From positions 5,642,001 through 5,706,000 of the forward strand of contig JAPYXD010000704.1 in assembly GCA_030998225.1 (NCBI GenBank): a stretch of DNA of 64,000 nucleotides, written 5' to 3'. Shown here piece after piece: positions 53,766-64,000 of this stretch (the stretch's first letter is position 1; each line of letters opens with the position of its first letter). Under the pieces are notes generated by a model, which saw only the letters and a program-made list of their open reading frames with translations, was not told where the DNA came from and did no database searches. The translations under genes and the position numbers were made by a program. The stretch comes from Diplolepis rosae (lineage: Eukaryota > Arthropoda > Insecta > Hymenoptera > Diplolepididae).

Positions 53766-55300
53766 GGGGATTTAGAACTAAAAGTCTGGCTAGTTAGAAA
53801 CTGACTAGACATGACAACAATAACGACTTTCTTCTTATGAAATTTGTGACGTGGTAAATTTTACCCGTCACATGTAAAGTATTTAATTTAGCAAACTCAC
53901 CGGTAACAGGTGGGGTTATGTCCCTGGGGAACAAGTCGTGAGACGAGAGCCCGCGCTTCGTTGTCACCCGAGAGCACTCGAAATACATTAATCGCGCACT
54001 GCACGCACTCACGCTTCCTGTCCTGTCTGTTCCATGAACGACACGAGGACAACAGCACCGGAGGACAGCAGCGTCGAACACGAGGCACAGCCGGCTACCG
54101 AGTCCATGTCAACACTGGCCGCCATGTCGAGTTTCGAGCCATCGAGACATCGATACTTCGATTATCGCCGCATCGATCTTGGAGAGCGACGCACCAGACG
54201 ACCAGATGCCACCACGTGACCCGGAAAATGTACCCTAGGGCGCATAGACCCTGGGACTTGATATAAAACATATTTGATATTTAGTATCTTAGACATTTGG
54301 TGATACTAAATTTGTGCAGTTTGATTATTTGCCGAGGGCAATTATTATACTAGGCACGAGTTGCCTCGTCGTCTAGTGGATGTTGGACATGTGACCTGTT
54401 TCCGGGTCCGCGATTGGGTCACGCGTGTAATTCGTGGGGCAGGTCGGGAATTTTGTCAGCGTCGCGTCGATCATCTTCACTCTCGTCCTGCGACTACTAT
54501 CGCCAAGTTTCGCCCGTTGTTTGTTGGCATTTTAAAGAACCATTGGATTTTAACCTCTGAAAGATGGAAGGCGAATTCATCCTGCGATTCTTCCCGGAGC
54601 TTGGAGACGTGATTCAGGTAGCGTGAGTGTTCTTATTAAGCTTTATTTCTCTGGCAAGTGGTCCGGAAAATAATGGGCTATTGAACTGATACTGACGCCA
54701 TATGGCGTACTTTACAAATACCGGCCACTTAGCCTCTCTTCTCTCTCTCCTACGCGAGTGCTCTTTCCTTTTTTGTATATTAATGGTCTTTTACGTATGT
54801 TGGAATGTGATAAGGAAATTGTTTAATTAAAATAAATCAGTGTTAAATTCTGGTTTTCTCGGGTGGTGACGCGCTAATGAACTGTTTCCGCCATATTGTC
54901 GCGTGGCTCGGAAATATTCCGAGAATTCTGTTATTTTAATAATATATATCGGTGATTGCGTAGGGGTTTTGGCCTCCTTTTTCTCTCTTTGCAATAATAA
55001 TGTTTGGTGCATCGAGTCTTGATCACGTCTAATAAATCTTGTTAAACCATTTCATATTATTTGATTAAATTCTGGCGTTTCAATTATTTACCCGGTAATC
55101 TGTTGTGACATTGTTTGACCCCGCCTTGTGTTGATCTTTTGTTTTCGAGTCTCATCAGTGTTGTAAAATAAATTTTGTCACTCAAGAGAGTGTCTGGCGC
55201 TCAACAAAGCACTTAAGAAAATATTTTATTTCGGGTCGTTCCGAGCCGAAATAAAATTAGTTGGGTAGCCAAAAATAAGAGTGCCAGGTAACGGGTAAAA
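53766..55300. other. GC-rich stretch, possible LTR-like or promoter DNA
   Basis: From 53900 to 54620 GC and CpG content is high and several frames overlap on both strands, which is expected from composition alone. Near 55165-55200 an aataaa signal is followed by tgtctggcgctcaac, which resembles an LTR end plus a tRNA primer-binding site, but no matching LTR or gag follows. I cannot decide between a host promoter island and an unrecognised retroelement. Confidence 0.3.
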
Positions 55301-56317
55301 CCTGCATCTCAAACTATATATTTAATTTCTCCCCTTAAAACCTAAAAAGGTTCAAATCAGTTCGATTTTAATTTAAAAATAAATTTTGTATCCTAGAAGT
55401 AACTCTATCCTAACTGAATTAATTTCATTTTTAGGCACATTCTCCAGTTTTCATCAAAATTCAACAAAACGAACGAATACCTGCGGAAAATACATCCTCA
55501 GTCCGAAGGTAGAAGACCAACGATCCCATATGATAATAAACGAAATTAAATGATATTTATATTTCTAAATTCGGAAGTATGGATAGCCTCTGCGTACCCT
55601 TCAATAACTCAAGTAAATTATGGAAATCGACTTGTTTTCTATTCGTCAGTACACATTTCTTTAAATAATAGTTAATGAGATGTAATGCGAGAGAGAGAAA
55701 GTGTACCTCAAATTACTTTCAATTGGAGGGTTTGTATCTATTTAGATCTGATAAAATAGAAAGAAATTGTGAAGCAAAAGTGCGCATTTATTCTGAACCC
55801 TAATGTAAATACGCATAACGGAACTCATATGGAAACCTAGTCAGGTTCTCATGTAAAATTCCATATCGTGACCTACATAGAAACCTATCTAAGCGCTTAA
55901 CAAAATTTTAGACAGGAAATTTCATTTGAAATAAGATAGGAACAATCTAGATTACCATATAAGTTCATGAGTAGGTTCTTACATGATTTCCTGTATTAAT
56001 TTCAACATCAAAAACGTTTCCGCCAATAAATGTACCTGTAAAACTTCTGCACAGTAGTTTTCCTCAAATTATTCAACGTAGAACTTTATAATCTCATAAA
56101 TATAATAATAATAATGTTTTTAGAAGAAAAATATAGTAAATTTTTCAACTCGTGTCAAACACTGTACTTTTTCCAATTATTCCACTGAAAAAAATTGTGT
56201 TTTAAAGTCCGTTGAGGGGAAAGAAGATATATAATTTTCGATTTGTCAAGCAAGCGACTGACAGTTGCATTGAATTTGTTCAAACAATTCTCAGTTGCAT
56301 TTGAATTTGTGTAGATA
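55301..56317. other. No feature seen
   Basis: AT-rich; no coding signal apart from mariner flanks. Confidence 0.3.
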
Positions 56318-57596
56318 TTGGATCTATAACTTAATTCGTGCGGTTTTTTTTCAAAATTTGAACGTTTATTTAAGAAAAATATGTACAATAGTATTATTCA
56401 AAGTATTGCCCGTCTGAAGTTATGACTTTTTCCCATCTTTCTGTCAATTTGTGGATTCGATCCCACAAGAACTGCGCCGGCTTGGCGGCCAAGAATGAAT
56501 CAAGCCAATTTTTTATACCCCGTTCTAATGTGAACCGTATTCCAGTGAGGGCGTTCTCCATCGACCGGTACAAATGGTAGTCAGAAGGGGCAAGGTCTGG
56601 GCTATAAGGTGGGTGGGGTAAAACTTCCCATCCACTGTTTGCTAAATAGTTCTTAACCGGAATAGCAACATGGGGCCGAGCGTTGTCATGATGCAAAATT
56701 ATTGCCTCGTGTCTGGTCGCATATACCGGGCGTTTTCCGGCTATTGCTCTCTTCAAACGGATTAATTGTGTTCGGTAGCGTTCTCCATTGATGGCTTCAC
56801 CCGGTTTTAGCAGCTCATAATACTGCACACCCTTCTGATCCCACCAAATACAGAGCGTTACCTTCGCGCCATGGATATTCGGCTTTGCCGTTGATTTGGC
56901 TGGTTTGACGGGTTTCACATATGATTTTTTGCGCTCGGGGTTGTCGTAATGGATACATTTTTCATCGCCAGTAACAATCTGATGCAAAAATGACTTCTTT
57001 TTGTGGCGTTCCAGCAGCATTTCGGAAATGTAAAACCACCTTTCAACGTCTCTCGGCTTCAGTTAATGTGGAATCCAATTTCCTTGCTTTTGAATGTATC
57101 CGGCTGCTTTTAAACGTTTTGAAATGGCTGCTTGAGTGAATCTCAAAGATTCTGCGAGCTCTTCTTGTGTTTGGCAACAATCTTCATCGAGTAAGGCTTC
57201 CAGTTCTTCATCTTCAAACTTTTTTGGCTGCCCAGGACGTTCTTCGTCTTCCAAGCCAAAATCACCACTTTTAAATCGTGCGAACCACTTTTGGCACGTT
57301 CGCTCAGCTAGAGCATGTTCACCATAAACTTCCACCAAAATACGATGACTTTCGGCAGCAGTTTTCTACATATCAAAGTAATGAAGAAGAACTCCCCGCA
57401 AAAAGACTTTTTCAGGCACAAAGTTCGACATATTTGAGTGAAAAAAAATTATTGTTGTCTACGCTTCAAATGAATGACATATACTGAGAAAAACGCACGA
57501 TGACAGTAGATTTCTAACTCATGATCGGAATAATGGAGCGATGGAATAATAATCAAGTTACGCCGTCTCTTAGCACGAATTAAGTTATAGATCCAA
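56318..57596 (-). mobile_element. Mariner with TIRs (family E, copy 2)
   Basis: 1279 bases; TIRs ttggatctataacttaattc (left) and its inverse (right), perfect over at least 24 bases, flanked by TA (56316-56317, 57597-57598). This is the complete reference for the truncated copy at 37446. Confidence 0.93.
56394..57431 (-). pseudogene. Mariner transposase with only two stops (family E)
   Basis: From ATG at 57431: MSNFVPEKVFLRGVLLHYFD, then a TAG where the sibling has Lys, then TAAESHRILVEVYGEHALAE and CQKWFARFKSGDFGLEDEER. A second stop, TAA after GNWIPH, is shared with the sibling copy. The rest stays in the same frame without shifts: GDEKCIHYDNPERKKSYV, ILHHDNARPHVAIPVKNYL, YSPDLAPSDYHLYRSM, DGQYFE. 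All three catalytic Asps remain (D34D); a Trp to Cys change follows the first (DEKC for DEKW). Total length of 346 codons is normal for mariner. Confidence 0.92.
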
Positions 57597-57598
57597 TA

Positions 57599-58540
57599 GT
57601 TACGGACCTTGTTTACTTTTCAGGGCGTTGCTATAACTTTTTAGTCCATTACTACAAATTTCGGGCCGTTGCTATGACTTTTGAGACTAGTTCCTGCTCT
57701 TCTTCTCGCAACTTTCATAAGCTTTCTACATTCGCCTACAATTCGCAACTTGTATTCCCTGAAACGGGGTTGAAATACAACTAGTAGAAGTAGAAAATAG
57801 TATACTGCATTATAAGGGACGAGACACAGCGATTGCAACGATAATGAAGTTTGCTGCCCGAGCTCAGCGAGGGCTGGAGTCACGCAAGTTTACATTCGCT
57901 GTGTTTTGTTTCGAGTAATGCATATTATTCTTCATAGCAACTTTTTTGAGAATTTGATTTGATGTAACTTCGTAGAGCGGGTTGAAACTGCGATTTGTAA
58001 CCCTACCTTTAAAGTTTTAACCTGAGGGTTGAAATACAGGCACTATGAAAAAGAATTCTTTACTTGTCAAGAACACTTTTGAAGTCGTGATGTGTTAATC
58101 ATATTACATTTGAATAATAAACTTCTTTCCTTCGTTGCACAATATACTACTAGTGTCAAATAATTTTCGTCGAAAATGGTGTTTATGATACTAGCTCCAA
58201 CTTGCTTTGAACTTTGAACTGAATATAGGTTGTTTAGCAAAGGCTCAAACCTTGTATTTCAAAATTTAAAAAAATGTAATTTTCGTGATAAAAACGCTCT
58301 CAGGGTGTGGGGTGTGGTGTAAATATTTGCGGAGTCACTTTCCTTCTTCGAAAATGAAAAGTTTTTATTGTGGACATTTCTTTTGTACTCTTTAGATTTA
58401 TGTCTATAAATTGCTTGGCGAAAAAGGACTAATGAATTGGCTGATCATCGAATTTTTATGTCCGAATATAAGTAACTTACGCACTGTTTCGAAAAACTAT
58501 CTCTTTTTACGCAGTGAATTGTTTTTCCGTAAAAAACATA
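57599..58540. other. No gene; short dispersed repeat near 58335
   Basis: 58320-58385 repeats the ttgcggagtc ... aaaagtttttatt block of 2840-2895. The minus-strand frame at 57641-57883 is unrecognised. Confidence 0.35.
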
Positions 58541-58967
58541 TTTGGCGTATAACTTCCCTTCCGCCGTTTTCCGATAGATGGCTGCAGTGGTGTTTGCATC
58601 ATAAATGTATTCTCCATCGAAGATGTCAATTTTCGAGCCAAATTCTCGTCATTCGCGGGAAGTTTTGATTTTCTGCTTTCATTTAAATAAAACTACGTCA
58701 GAGACTCATCGAATGCTCTCAAGTAGTTACGGTGAGGCTGTTCTTAGTAAAAGAACGTGCCGTGAGTGGTTTCAATGTTTCAAGAGGGGTAATTTTGATA
58801 TCGAAGACCTGCATGGCGGTGGGAAAGAGACAATTTTCAAAAATTCCGAATTGGAGGCATTACATGCTGAAGACTCGTGCCAAACACAAGAATAATTGGT
58901 AGAATCATTGGGATTGACTCAACAAGACTTTTCGAAACGCGCCAAAGTCATGGGAACCCAGTGAATA

Positions 58968-59597
58968 CTGACAGTTGTTACGTAATTATTACACAACAGT
59001 TCTGTAAAAATTTCGTCACACAAGTGTCACAGTTACAGAAGAACCCATTTTCCATTGCCCGTTATATTTCGCTTTAAAAATGGATCGGTTTCGTTACGTT
59101 TCAGCAGTGAATCGTAAATGGAAATTCGTTTGGTAAGTTGAATTTCGTTCAATTTGTAAGGAACCAAAACATCTATCTTTTTAACGTAATCAAGTTATTT
59201 GGAATATCTTACAATGCATGTATGTGATATGTTAAGCTTCTCTGCGATCTCTCGTGTCGTACTACGCCGGTTATTTTCTATCATTGCTTTTATTTTGTCG
59301 TCGTCAACTTCAGTTGGGTGTCCAGAGCGTAGTGCATCTTTGAGGTCAAAATCTCCGTAATGAAAACAAGCAAACCAATTCTGGCACTGGAGTTCTGTTA
59401 ATAATTTTTCACCATAAACATCATACAACCTTTTCCGAGTTTGCACTGTGTTTTTACCTTTTTGGAAGTAATAAAGTAAAATGTGACGAAACTGACCGTC
59501 TGGAATCTCCATTTCAAATCAATGCAAAACAATAAATAAAAAAAAGAACTTGAAACTTTTTTTTTACTAAATAATCTATGAAACGTTAGCTGTCAAA
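58968..59597 (-). mobile_element. Internally deleted mariner nested in a mariner (family H)
   Basis: Ends ctgacagttgttacg (left) and tttgacagctaacgtt (inverse of right) are imperfect TIRs; TA lies on both sides (58966-58967, 59598-59599). It holds only the N-terminal half of a transposase. Excision joins the host sequence so that a WxPY-like block, as in the WVPYELKPRDVERR region of relatives, is re-formed. Confidence 0.8.
59028..59512 (-). pseudogene. Mariner transposase N-terminal half (family H)
   Basis: MEIPDGQFRHILLYYFQKGK, CQNWFACFHYGDFDLKD, HPTEVDDDKIKAMIENNRRS and TTREIAEKLNISHTCIVRYS are the paired HTH parts. A stop follows, then LDYVKKIDVLVPYKLNE, ISIYDSLLKRNETDPFLKR and ITGNGKWVLL, where GDEKW would be expected; the first catalytic Asp is Asn. 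The second half of the gene, with the other two Asps, is deleted. Confidence 0.85.
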
Positions 59598-60364
59598 TAC
59601 CATATACGGTTTGAAGTTTGCAATGGAGAAGAAGGACTTCGAACGACTAAAGTCATCTAACGGAAAAAAGCGAAATGACTTTGTTGCCAACCTAATAGAT
59701 CGCGTAATGACCGGCGACGAAAAATGGGTCCTCTACGATAATCCCAAGCGTAGAAAACCATGGGAAATCCCCAGACATGTCTCCACGCCAACGGCCAAAC
59801 CGAATATTCACGGTGCCAATGTTATTCTGTGCATGTGGCAGGACCATCTCAGTGTGGTGTATTATGAGCTGTTGAAACTGAGTGAAATCATTACTGGGAA
59901 TCGGTATCGAATGCAATTATTGCGTTTGAGCCGAGCATTGAAGGAGAAACGGCTACAGTACCAAGAGAGACTCGACAAAATTATCCTTCAGCATGACAAT
60001 ACTCGGCCACATGTCGCAAGCCCGTCAAGACATACTTGGAAACGCTGAAATGAGAGGACTTACCACACCCGCCATACTCTCTAGACGTTGCTCTCTTCGA
60101 CTAGTATTTTATTCGATCGATCGCACACGGTCTGGCTCATCAGCATTTCCGCTCTTATGAAGAAGTGAAGAAATGGATCGGTTCGTAGATCGCCTCAAAA
60201 GACGCATCATTTTTTCGAGATGGTATCCGACTATTGCCAGAAAGATGGAAAAAAGTAGTGGCTAATGACGGGCAGTACTTTGAATCGTAAATAGATAATC
60301 AGTTTTTAGAAATAAAGCCTCAAATTTGGAAAAAAACGGCGGGAGCAAAGTTGTACACCTAATA

Positions 60365-62458
60365 CATAAATATTAAACTAGAGAAAATAAAGAATGATCA
60401 TCGCTATGTATAAACGTTGTACATTTAACTATTCTTCTAGCAAACATCGTTAAATAGGAAGCTAATCAAAAGTGGCTGGATTCTGGTTCCATTACCTTAT
60501 TAACATCCTCTGTGTATAGGCATACTGTATAGAAGTGCTTTTTTCCATATCTATTGAATGGCAAAAATTTTTACGATCTTTATTCCTTCCTTCATTCAAT
60601 TGCTCTTTATTCTATGGACTGTGAAATAATGACCAAAATTTCAGTGCCCATACCTAATGATGTAGCTTTTGTCTTTTGAGTGTAATTAGAAGTTTGTTTG
60701 CTCAACTATAGCCTATTGTTCGAACTACTTTCAGAGTGCCTTTTAATTCTGAAAAAATCATATCTAAATTTGTAATTGAGTGTAATGTGACATATAAAAA
60801 TTATCGAGTTAAAAATCGATATCGACATCTTATCATACATTTTATAACTAACGAGAAGTTTTTTATCTATAGAAGTTAAATTAAAGCTAGAAAATGTATG
60901 GCTAATAATGTTGTCATATTTCAATCGACGTTTAGTAGTTTCAATCTTCGAATACGCGATGCAGCATTTAGGGAAAATTGAAATGAATAGTCATTCTTCC
61001 ATTTCGATGCATGATAAATGCATAAATGTGAAGATAGGCCAAAAACCAAAAAATCACTATTATTGCATTTCTCCTTGAGACACTTGAAATTTAAACGTCT
61101 ATGTGGACTGAAATAATTTTTGTTTAAAACCGTTATCTAGAATTAATTATAAACCATAAAATGAAAAAATTGTCTAATATTTTTGGGTTAATTAAAAGAA
61201 AAATTCTCATAGAATTTGGTTGACAGTAAGGAAATTTTGATATTTTTTTTATAGTGCACGAGGTTTAAAATAATCTAAAAGAGTTATGGAAAAAGAGAAG
61301 AACAATGTTTTCCTCTAGAAAATATTTTTGACACCAAGAACAATCATTTTAAAAAGTATGTCACTCGATCATGATTTTTATCTGTGACCTTCTATATAAC
61401 ACTAGTATTGATTGAAGAAGACAATTTCTTAATACAAATCAAATATTCTAGGTTTATTGGGTCTAACATTTTCTTTTAAAATTTACAACAATAAATTCCT
61501 ATGTTGCGATGATAGGACACCATCTTCTATTTTCTAAAAAATAATATAAAAAAACCGATTTCTTATTTATAACACGAAAACAGGCAATTCAATCGAACCA
61601 CTTCATTCTAGAGATGCAGAAGCTATATAAAATTGCAAAAAGTGAGTCTGCGATTCAATTGCCCAGAAATGTGGCTTTTCTTATTTCATGGAAAAGAAAT
61701 CTTGCTGCAGTGCTTCTGTTTGCTTCCATTTCAGCAAAATAAGGTCACCAAAATCCTTCAGCAGTAAATGTGTTTCTCAGTTTACCGTTTTGTATCACAG
61801 TGGAAACGTGTACATATTTTTCTTGATATATATGTTTTTCTTGCCTTTTCATTATGAAATTGTTAAGTATGAAACAATCTGATTTAATTTTATCAGCAGT
61901 TTTCAATTAGAAATGTTTCTGGAATAGCTATATTACATTTAACAATAGCAGGGAATAAAAAATCAACAATAAGTACAATTGTCATATCAAATAGACGAAT
62001 GAATTAGGCTCATGAGATGTGTCACTTTTATTTCAGAAAGGATTTGAACTTACCAGATTACAGATTTTATCCTGAGATTCAAATTACTTTGGCGGATACA
62101 TTTTATATTCAATGATAGGCTTATTGAGTCTTGTGCGATCCAAAGGTCGATTTCTTGAAGTCGTTAAGTGCAGTAAGAAGAAAAGGAGCAGTGCCACTTC
62201 GTCGTGTTCGCTTTAACTCTCTCTCGTTACAGTAATAGTTCTAACGGTTCTTCTACCCGTTCCTTCAATTTTTGATACAGTGTACCGTTATTGTAGATGA
62301 AAACTACACGTGAAAATGGATGAGACTTTTTTTTTAATTTTAAATAAATGACACACTTTGGATGAAAGTTCTGTATTTCTTTATTGATATACATATGACG
62401 TGGAAAGTCTACGATTCAACCGCCAGATTCTATAACCCTACATGAAATTTTCCTAGAT
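60365..62458. other. No gene recognised
   Basis: AT-rich sequence with frames under 75 codons, none with a known domain. No element ends seen. Confidence 0.35.
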
Positions 62459-62466
62459 GCTACGGG

Positions 62467-62578
62467 TAGAGTTCGAAAATTCCCGGTGTGTCCTTCTTTA
62501 ACCTATAGCGGCGTCTTTTACTAGAAAAACATGGTGCTATAGGATAGAAAAAGACACACCAGGAATTTTGAAACTCTA
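62467..62578. mobile_element. Hairpin MITE, 112 bp, 8-bp target duplication
   Basis: The left arm tagagttcgaaaattcccgg and the inverse of the right arm, tagagtttcaaaattcctgg, pair through gtgtgtc and on to cctatagc, leaving a loop of about 20 bases. The 8-base sequence gctacggg flanks both sides (62459-62466, 62579-62586). The duplication length suggests a hAT-type transposase; the TIR does not start with the usual CA. Confidence 0.88.
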
Positions 62579-62586
62579 GCTACGGG

Positions 62587-62907
62587 ACGTTCGAGATAGC
62601 CCTTGATACCTTAAAACTTGTTCTTAGAAAATTAAATTTTGAAACATACTACTTAGTAGGAAACTTTATAGCATATATTTCTTTCATTTGCGAAAAGTTG
62701 TATCTTTTACCATTTCTATAAAAAAACATTGAAAATTTGCATGTAATGTTTTGTATTAAATTTGAAAACACATCTAACATTTCATAATTGTAAATTTTAT
62801 TTGTGATTTTAGAGGAGAGTCGGGTGGTTTGAGACATTTTTTGATTTTTTGGCATGCAATCTCACTGGATGAAGATATAAGAAGTTTGATATACCATTGG
62901 CATGGTA
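62587..62907. other. No feature seen
   Basis: AT-rich spacer; a 68-codon minus-strand frame is unrecognised. Confidence 0.3.
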
Positions 62908-63156
62908 TAGTATATTACGTGCCTAGGCGCACAATGAGGGTTATTGCGCGACGAGAGACAATGCTCGCAGGAGATCGAAGCCAAGGCGTAGTCTAGGCGT
63001 AGGTGAGGCGTAGTCGTGGTGTAGCCGAGACGTAGCTGAGGTAAAGCCGAGACGAAGCCGAGACAAAGCCGAGACGAAGCCGAGGCGCGATCATTCCTGC
63101 GAGCATTGTCGGGAGTCTCGTAATTTCCCGAGTTGTGTGCATTGGCACGTATTCTA
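62908..63156. mobile_element. Non-autonomous element with about 65-bp TIRs and internal 11-bp repeats
   Basis: The left end tattacgtgcctaggcgcac and the inverse of the right end, aatacgtgccaatgcacac, continue to gacaatgctcgcagga on both sides. The left terminus matches 7411-7458 beside the DDE-like transposase fragment, so this is probably a short relative of that transposon. Between the TIRs, 62985-63090 is a run of 11-base units. Confidence 0.8.
62985..63090. repeat. 11-bp tandem repeat (GAAGCCGAGAC)
   Basis: Units gtagccgagac, gtagctgaggt, aaagccgagac, gaagccgagac, aaagccgagac, gaagccgagac or close variants follow one another, with a more diverged ggcgtag-rich start. GC-rich and non-coding. 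Confidence 0.85.
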
Positions 63157-63885
63157 TTTTAGGTAACGTCGGTGCGTATACGAGTTTTTATGCGTACACT
63201 CGAATCTAATCTAGTATTGTAGTTCTTTGCGGCGCTAGTCATTACACTTGATATTTCGCGACTAGTCCCGGCCATTTTGATTTTATCGATCTTGTGTAGT
63301 AGTAGCGTGTTGCAATAGAGCACGCGCAGTTCAAATGTACAAGGCTTTGTCAGTAGGGTGCTAACGCTGTACGAAGAAGAAGAAGAATAAGAATAAGATT
63401 GTGCTCCGCTATATGGCTATAGGCGCATGCGCAGTTCAATTTTTACATTTCATTCCTCTGTAGCGTTATACACAACATTGTGCTACTCTCAACTCACTCT
63501 CATCAATGATGTTTAGTTTATCCATAGTTTCTAAATAGTTTCCACCTAATTTTTCCATAGTTTTCCCCATATTTTCTCCCAAAATGTCCTATTACGCATA
63601 AGTACTACGGTACTTATACTATAAACACTATTAACTATAAATACCATGAACAAACTTTGATAACTACAAGTTACCATAGCCAGTGCATACAATATTTCTG
63701 ACAAAGATCTGAACCATTGTTTTTAATAATTATGAAAAATATTTAAGGTGTCTGAATCCAGAATTAATAATCAAAGGAATTGATTTAATTATTTTATATC
63801 GATATTTGATTTATTACTGTCACGAAACATGGTCCAAAAATATCAATTACCATATATAAGAAATAACCATTTCATTACAAATTTC
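63157..63885. other. No gene; GC-mixed then AT-rich
   Basis: 63160-63480 is of mixed composition with a gaagaagaagaataagaata purine run at 63377; the remainder is AT-rich. Nothing recognised. Confidence 0.3.
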
Positions 63886-63889
63886 ACTT

Positions 63890-64000
63890 GGCAACAGGTA
63901 ATAACAAGTAGGCTACCAAATAATTAGGCAACAAGTAATAAGAAGTAGGCCACCAGGTATTTAGGCAATCGGTAATTGCAAAATTACCGATCAGCATGTA
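63890..64000. repeat. 37-bp tandem repeat at the window edge
   Basis: ggcaacaggtaataacaagt recurs as ggcaacaagtaataagaagt and ggcaatcggtaattgc at 63890, 63927 and 63964, exactly 37 bases apart, each of the first two followed by aggcyaccaratawtta. The array may continue beyond 64000. Confidence 0.85.

Larger units (their letters stand above)
58623..60289 (+). pseudogene. Mariner transposase, interrupted and decayed (family D)
   Basis: MSIFEPNSRHSREVLIFCFH, CREWFQCFKRGNFDIED and ELEALHAEDSCQTQE, a stop, then LVESLGLTQQDFSKR form the HTH part up to 58965. After the insertion come MTGDEKWVLYDNPKRRKPWE, TPTAKPNIHGANVILCMW, VVYYELLKLSEIITGNRY and KIILQHDNTRPHVASP. A frameshift near 60022 follows, then TYLETLK, PHPPYSLDVALFD with a stop after the third Asp, and ANDGQYFES (60289). 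All three catalytic Asps can still be located. About 700 residues' worth of sequence is not implied; the host length is normal once the insert is removed. Confidence 0.88.
58541..60362 (+). mobile_element. Mariner containing another mariner (family D, copy 2)
   Basis: TIRs tttggcgtataacttccctt (left) and the inverse of ttaggtgtacaactttgctc (right) are diverged but collinear into a shared ccgccgtttt. TA lies on both flanks (58539-58540, 60363-60364). Without the nested 630-bp insertion the length is about 1190 bases. Confidence 0.88.

Noticed and set aside
53794..54612. Several overlapping frames on both strands
   Set aside because: GC-rich DNA opens all frames at once; no frame has a domain, signal peptide or splice support.
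57136..57327. Ser-rich plus-strand frame
   Set aside because: Antisense shadow of the mariner transposase at 56394-57431.
63890..64000. Regularly spaced repeats resembling a CRISPR array
   Set aside because: The whole 37-base unit repeats with no unique spacers, and the DNA is eukaryotic.

Overview
This is eukaryotic, almost certainly insect, nuclear DNA. It is AT-rich, has no operons or Shine-Dalgarno-led genes, and shows GT-AG splice signals. It is packed with decayed transposable elements typical of arthropods: at least ten mariner copies from about eight families, R1-clade non-LTR retrotransposon fragments, a THAP-domain element, hAT-like and piggyBac-like MITEs, and many long-inverted-repeat (foldback) elements. 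I cannot name the species; the mix fits a repeat-rich insect such as a hymenopteran, which is inference only. Host genes are nearly absent. Two short stretches look like host exons, both on the minus strand: a trypsin-fold serine protease homologue exon at 3702-4000 whose catalytic His and probably Asp are replaced, and a signal-peptide first exon with a TATA box at 24915-24972. || Layout. 0-9.6 kb: broken DDE-like transposase (303-1072), R1-clade fragment (2104-2715), protease-homologue exon, a long empty AT-rich stretch, a second copy of the DDE-like family on the minus strand (7497-8280) with a terminal repeat seen again at 62.9 kb, a 150-bp-period satellite and a GC-palindrome cluster. 10-15 kb: three mariners. 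17-24 kb: foldbacks, a possible LTR, an R1 3' end and a mariner relic inside an inverted-repeat element. 24.7-25.0 kb: secreted-protein exon. 27.4-28.3 kb: R1-clade reverse transcriptase, minus strand. 28.7-30.9 kb: mariner split by a 919-bp insertion. 31.9-34.0 kb: foldback and THAP element. 35.2-41.0 kb: five mariner pieces, one split by a 694-bp TTAA-flanked MITE, and the best mariner of the window (39746-41037, uninterrupted transposase frame). 41.4-50 kb: a hAT-like MITE and three large foldbacks; the last carries the first exon of a zinc-finger protein in each arm. 50.8-53.8 kb: TIR element and R1-clade gag. 53.8-55.3 kb: GC-rich stretch without a recognised gene. 56.3-60.4 kb: two mariners, one containing another. 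62.4-64 kb: small MITEs and a tandem repeat at the window edge. || How the parts relate. There is no pathway here. The transposases (cut-and-paste, D,D34D type where measurable) would act in trans on the TIRs of related copies. Three insertions can be dated relative to their hosts because removing the insert plus one target-site copy restores a transposase reading frame. Two copies of one mariner family share the same premature stop, which suggests that an already defective copy was mobilised by another transposase.
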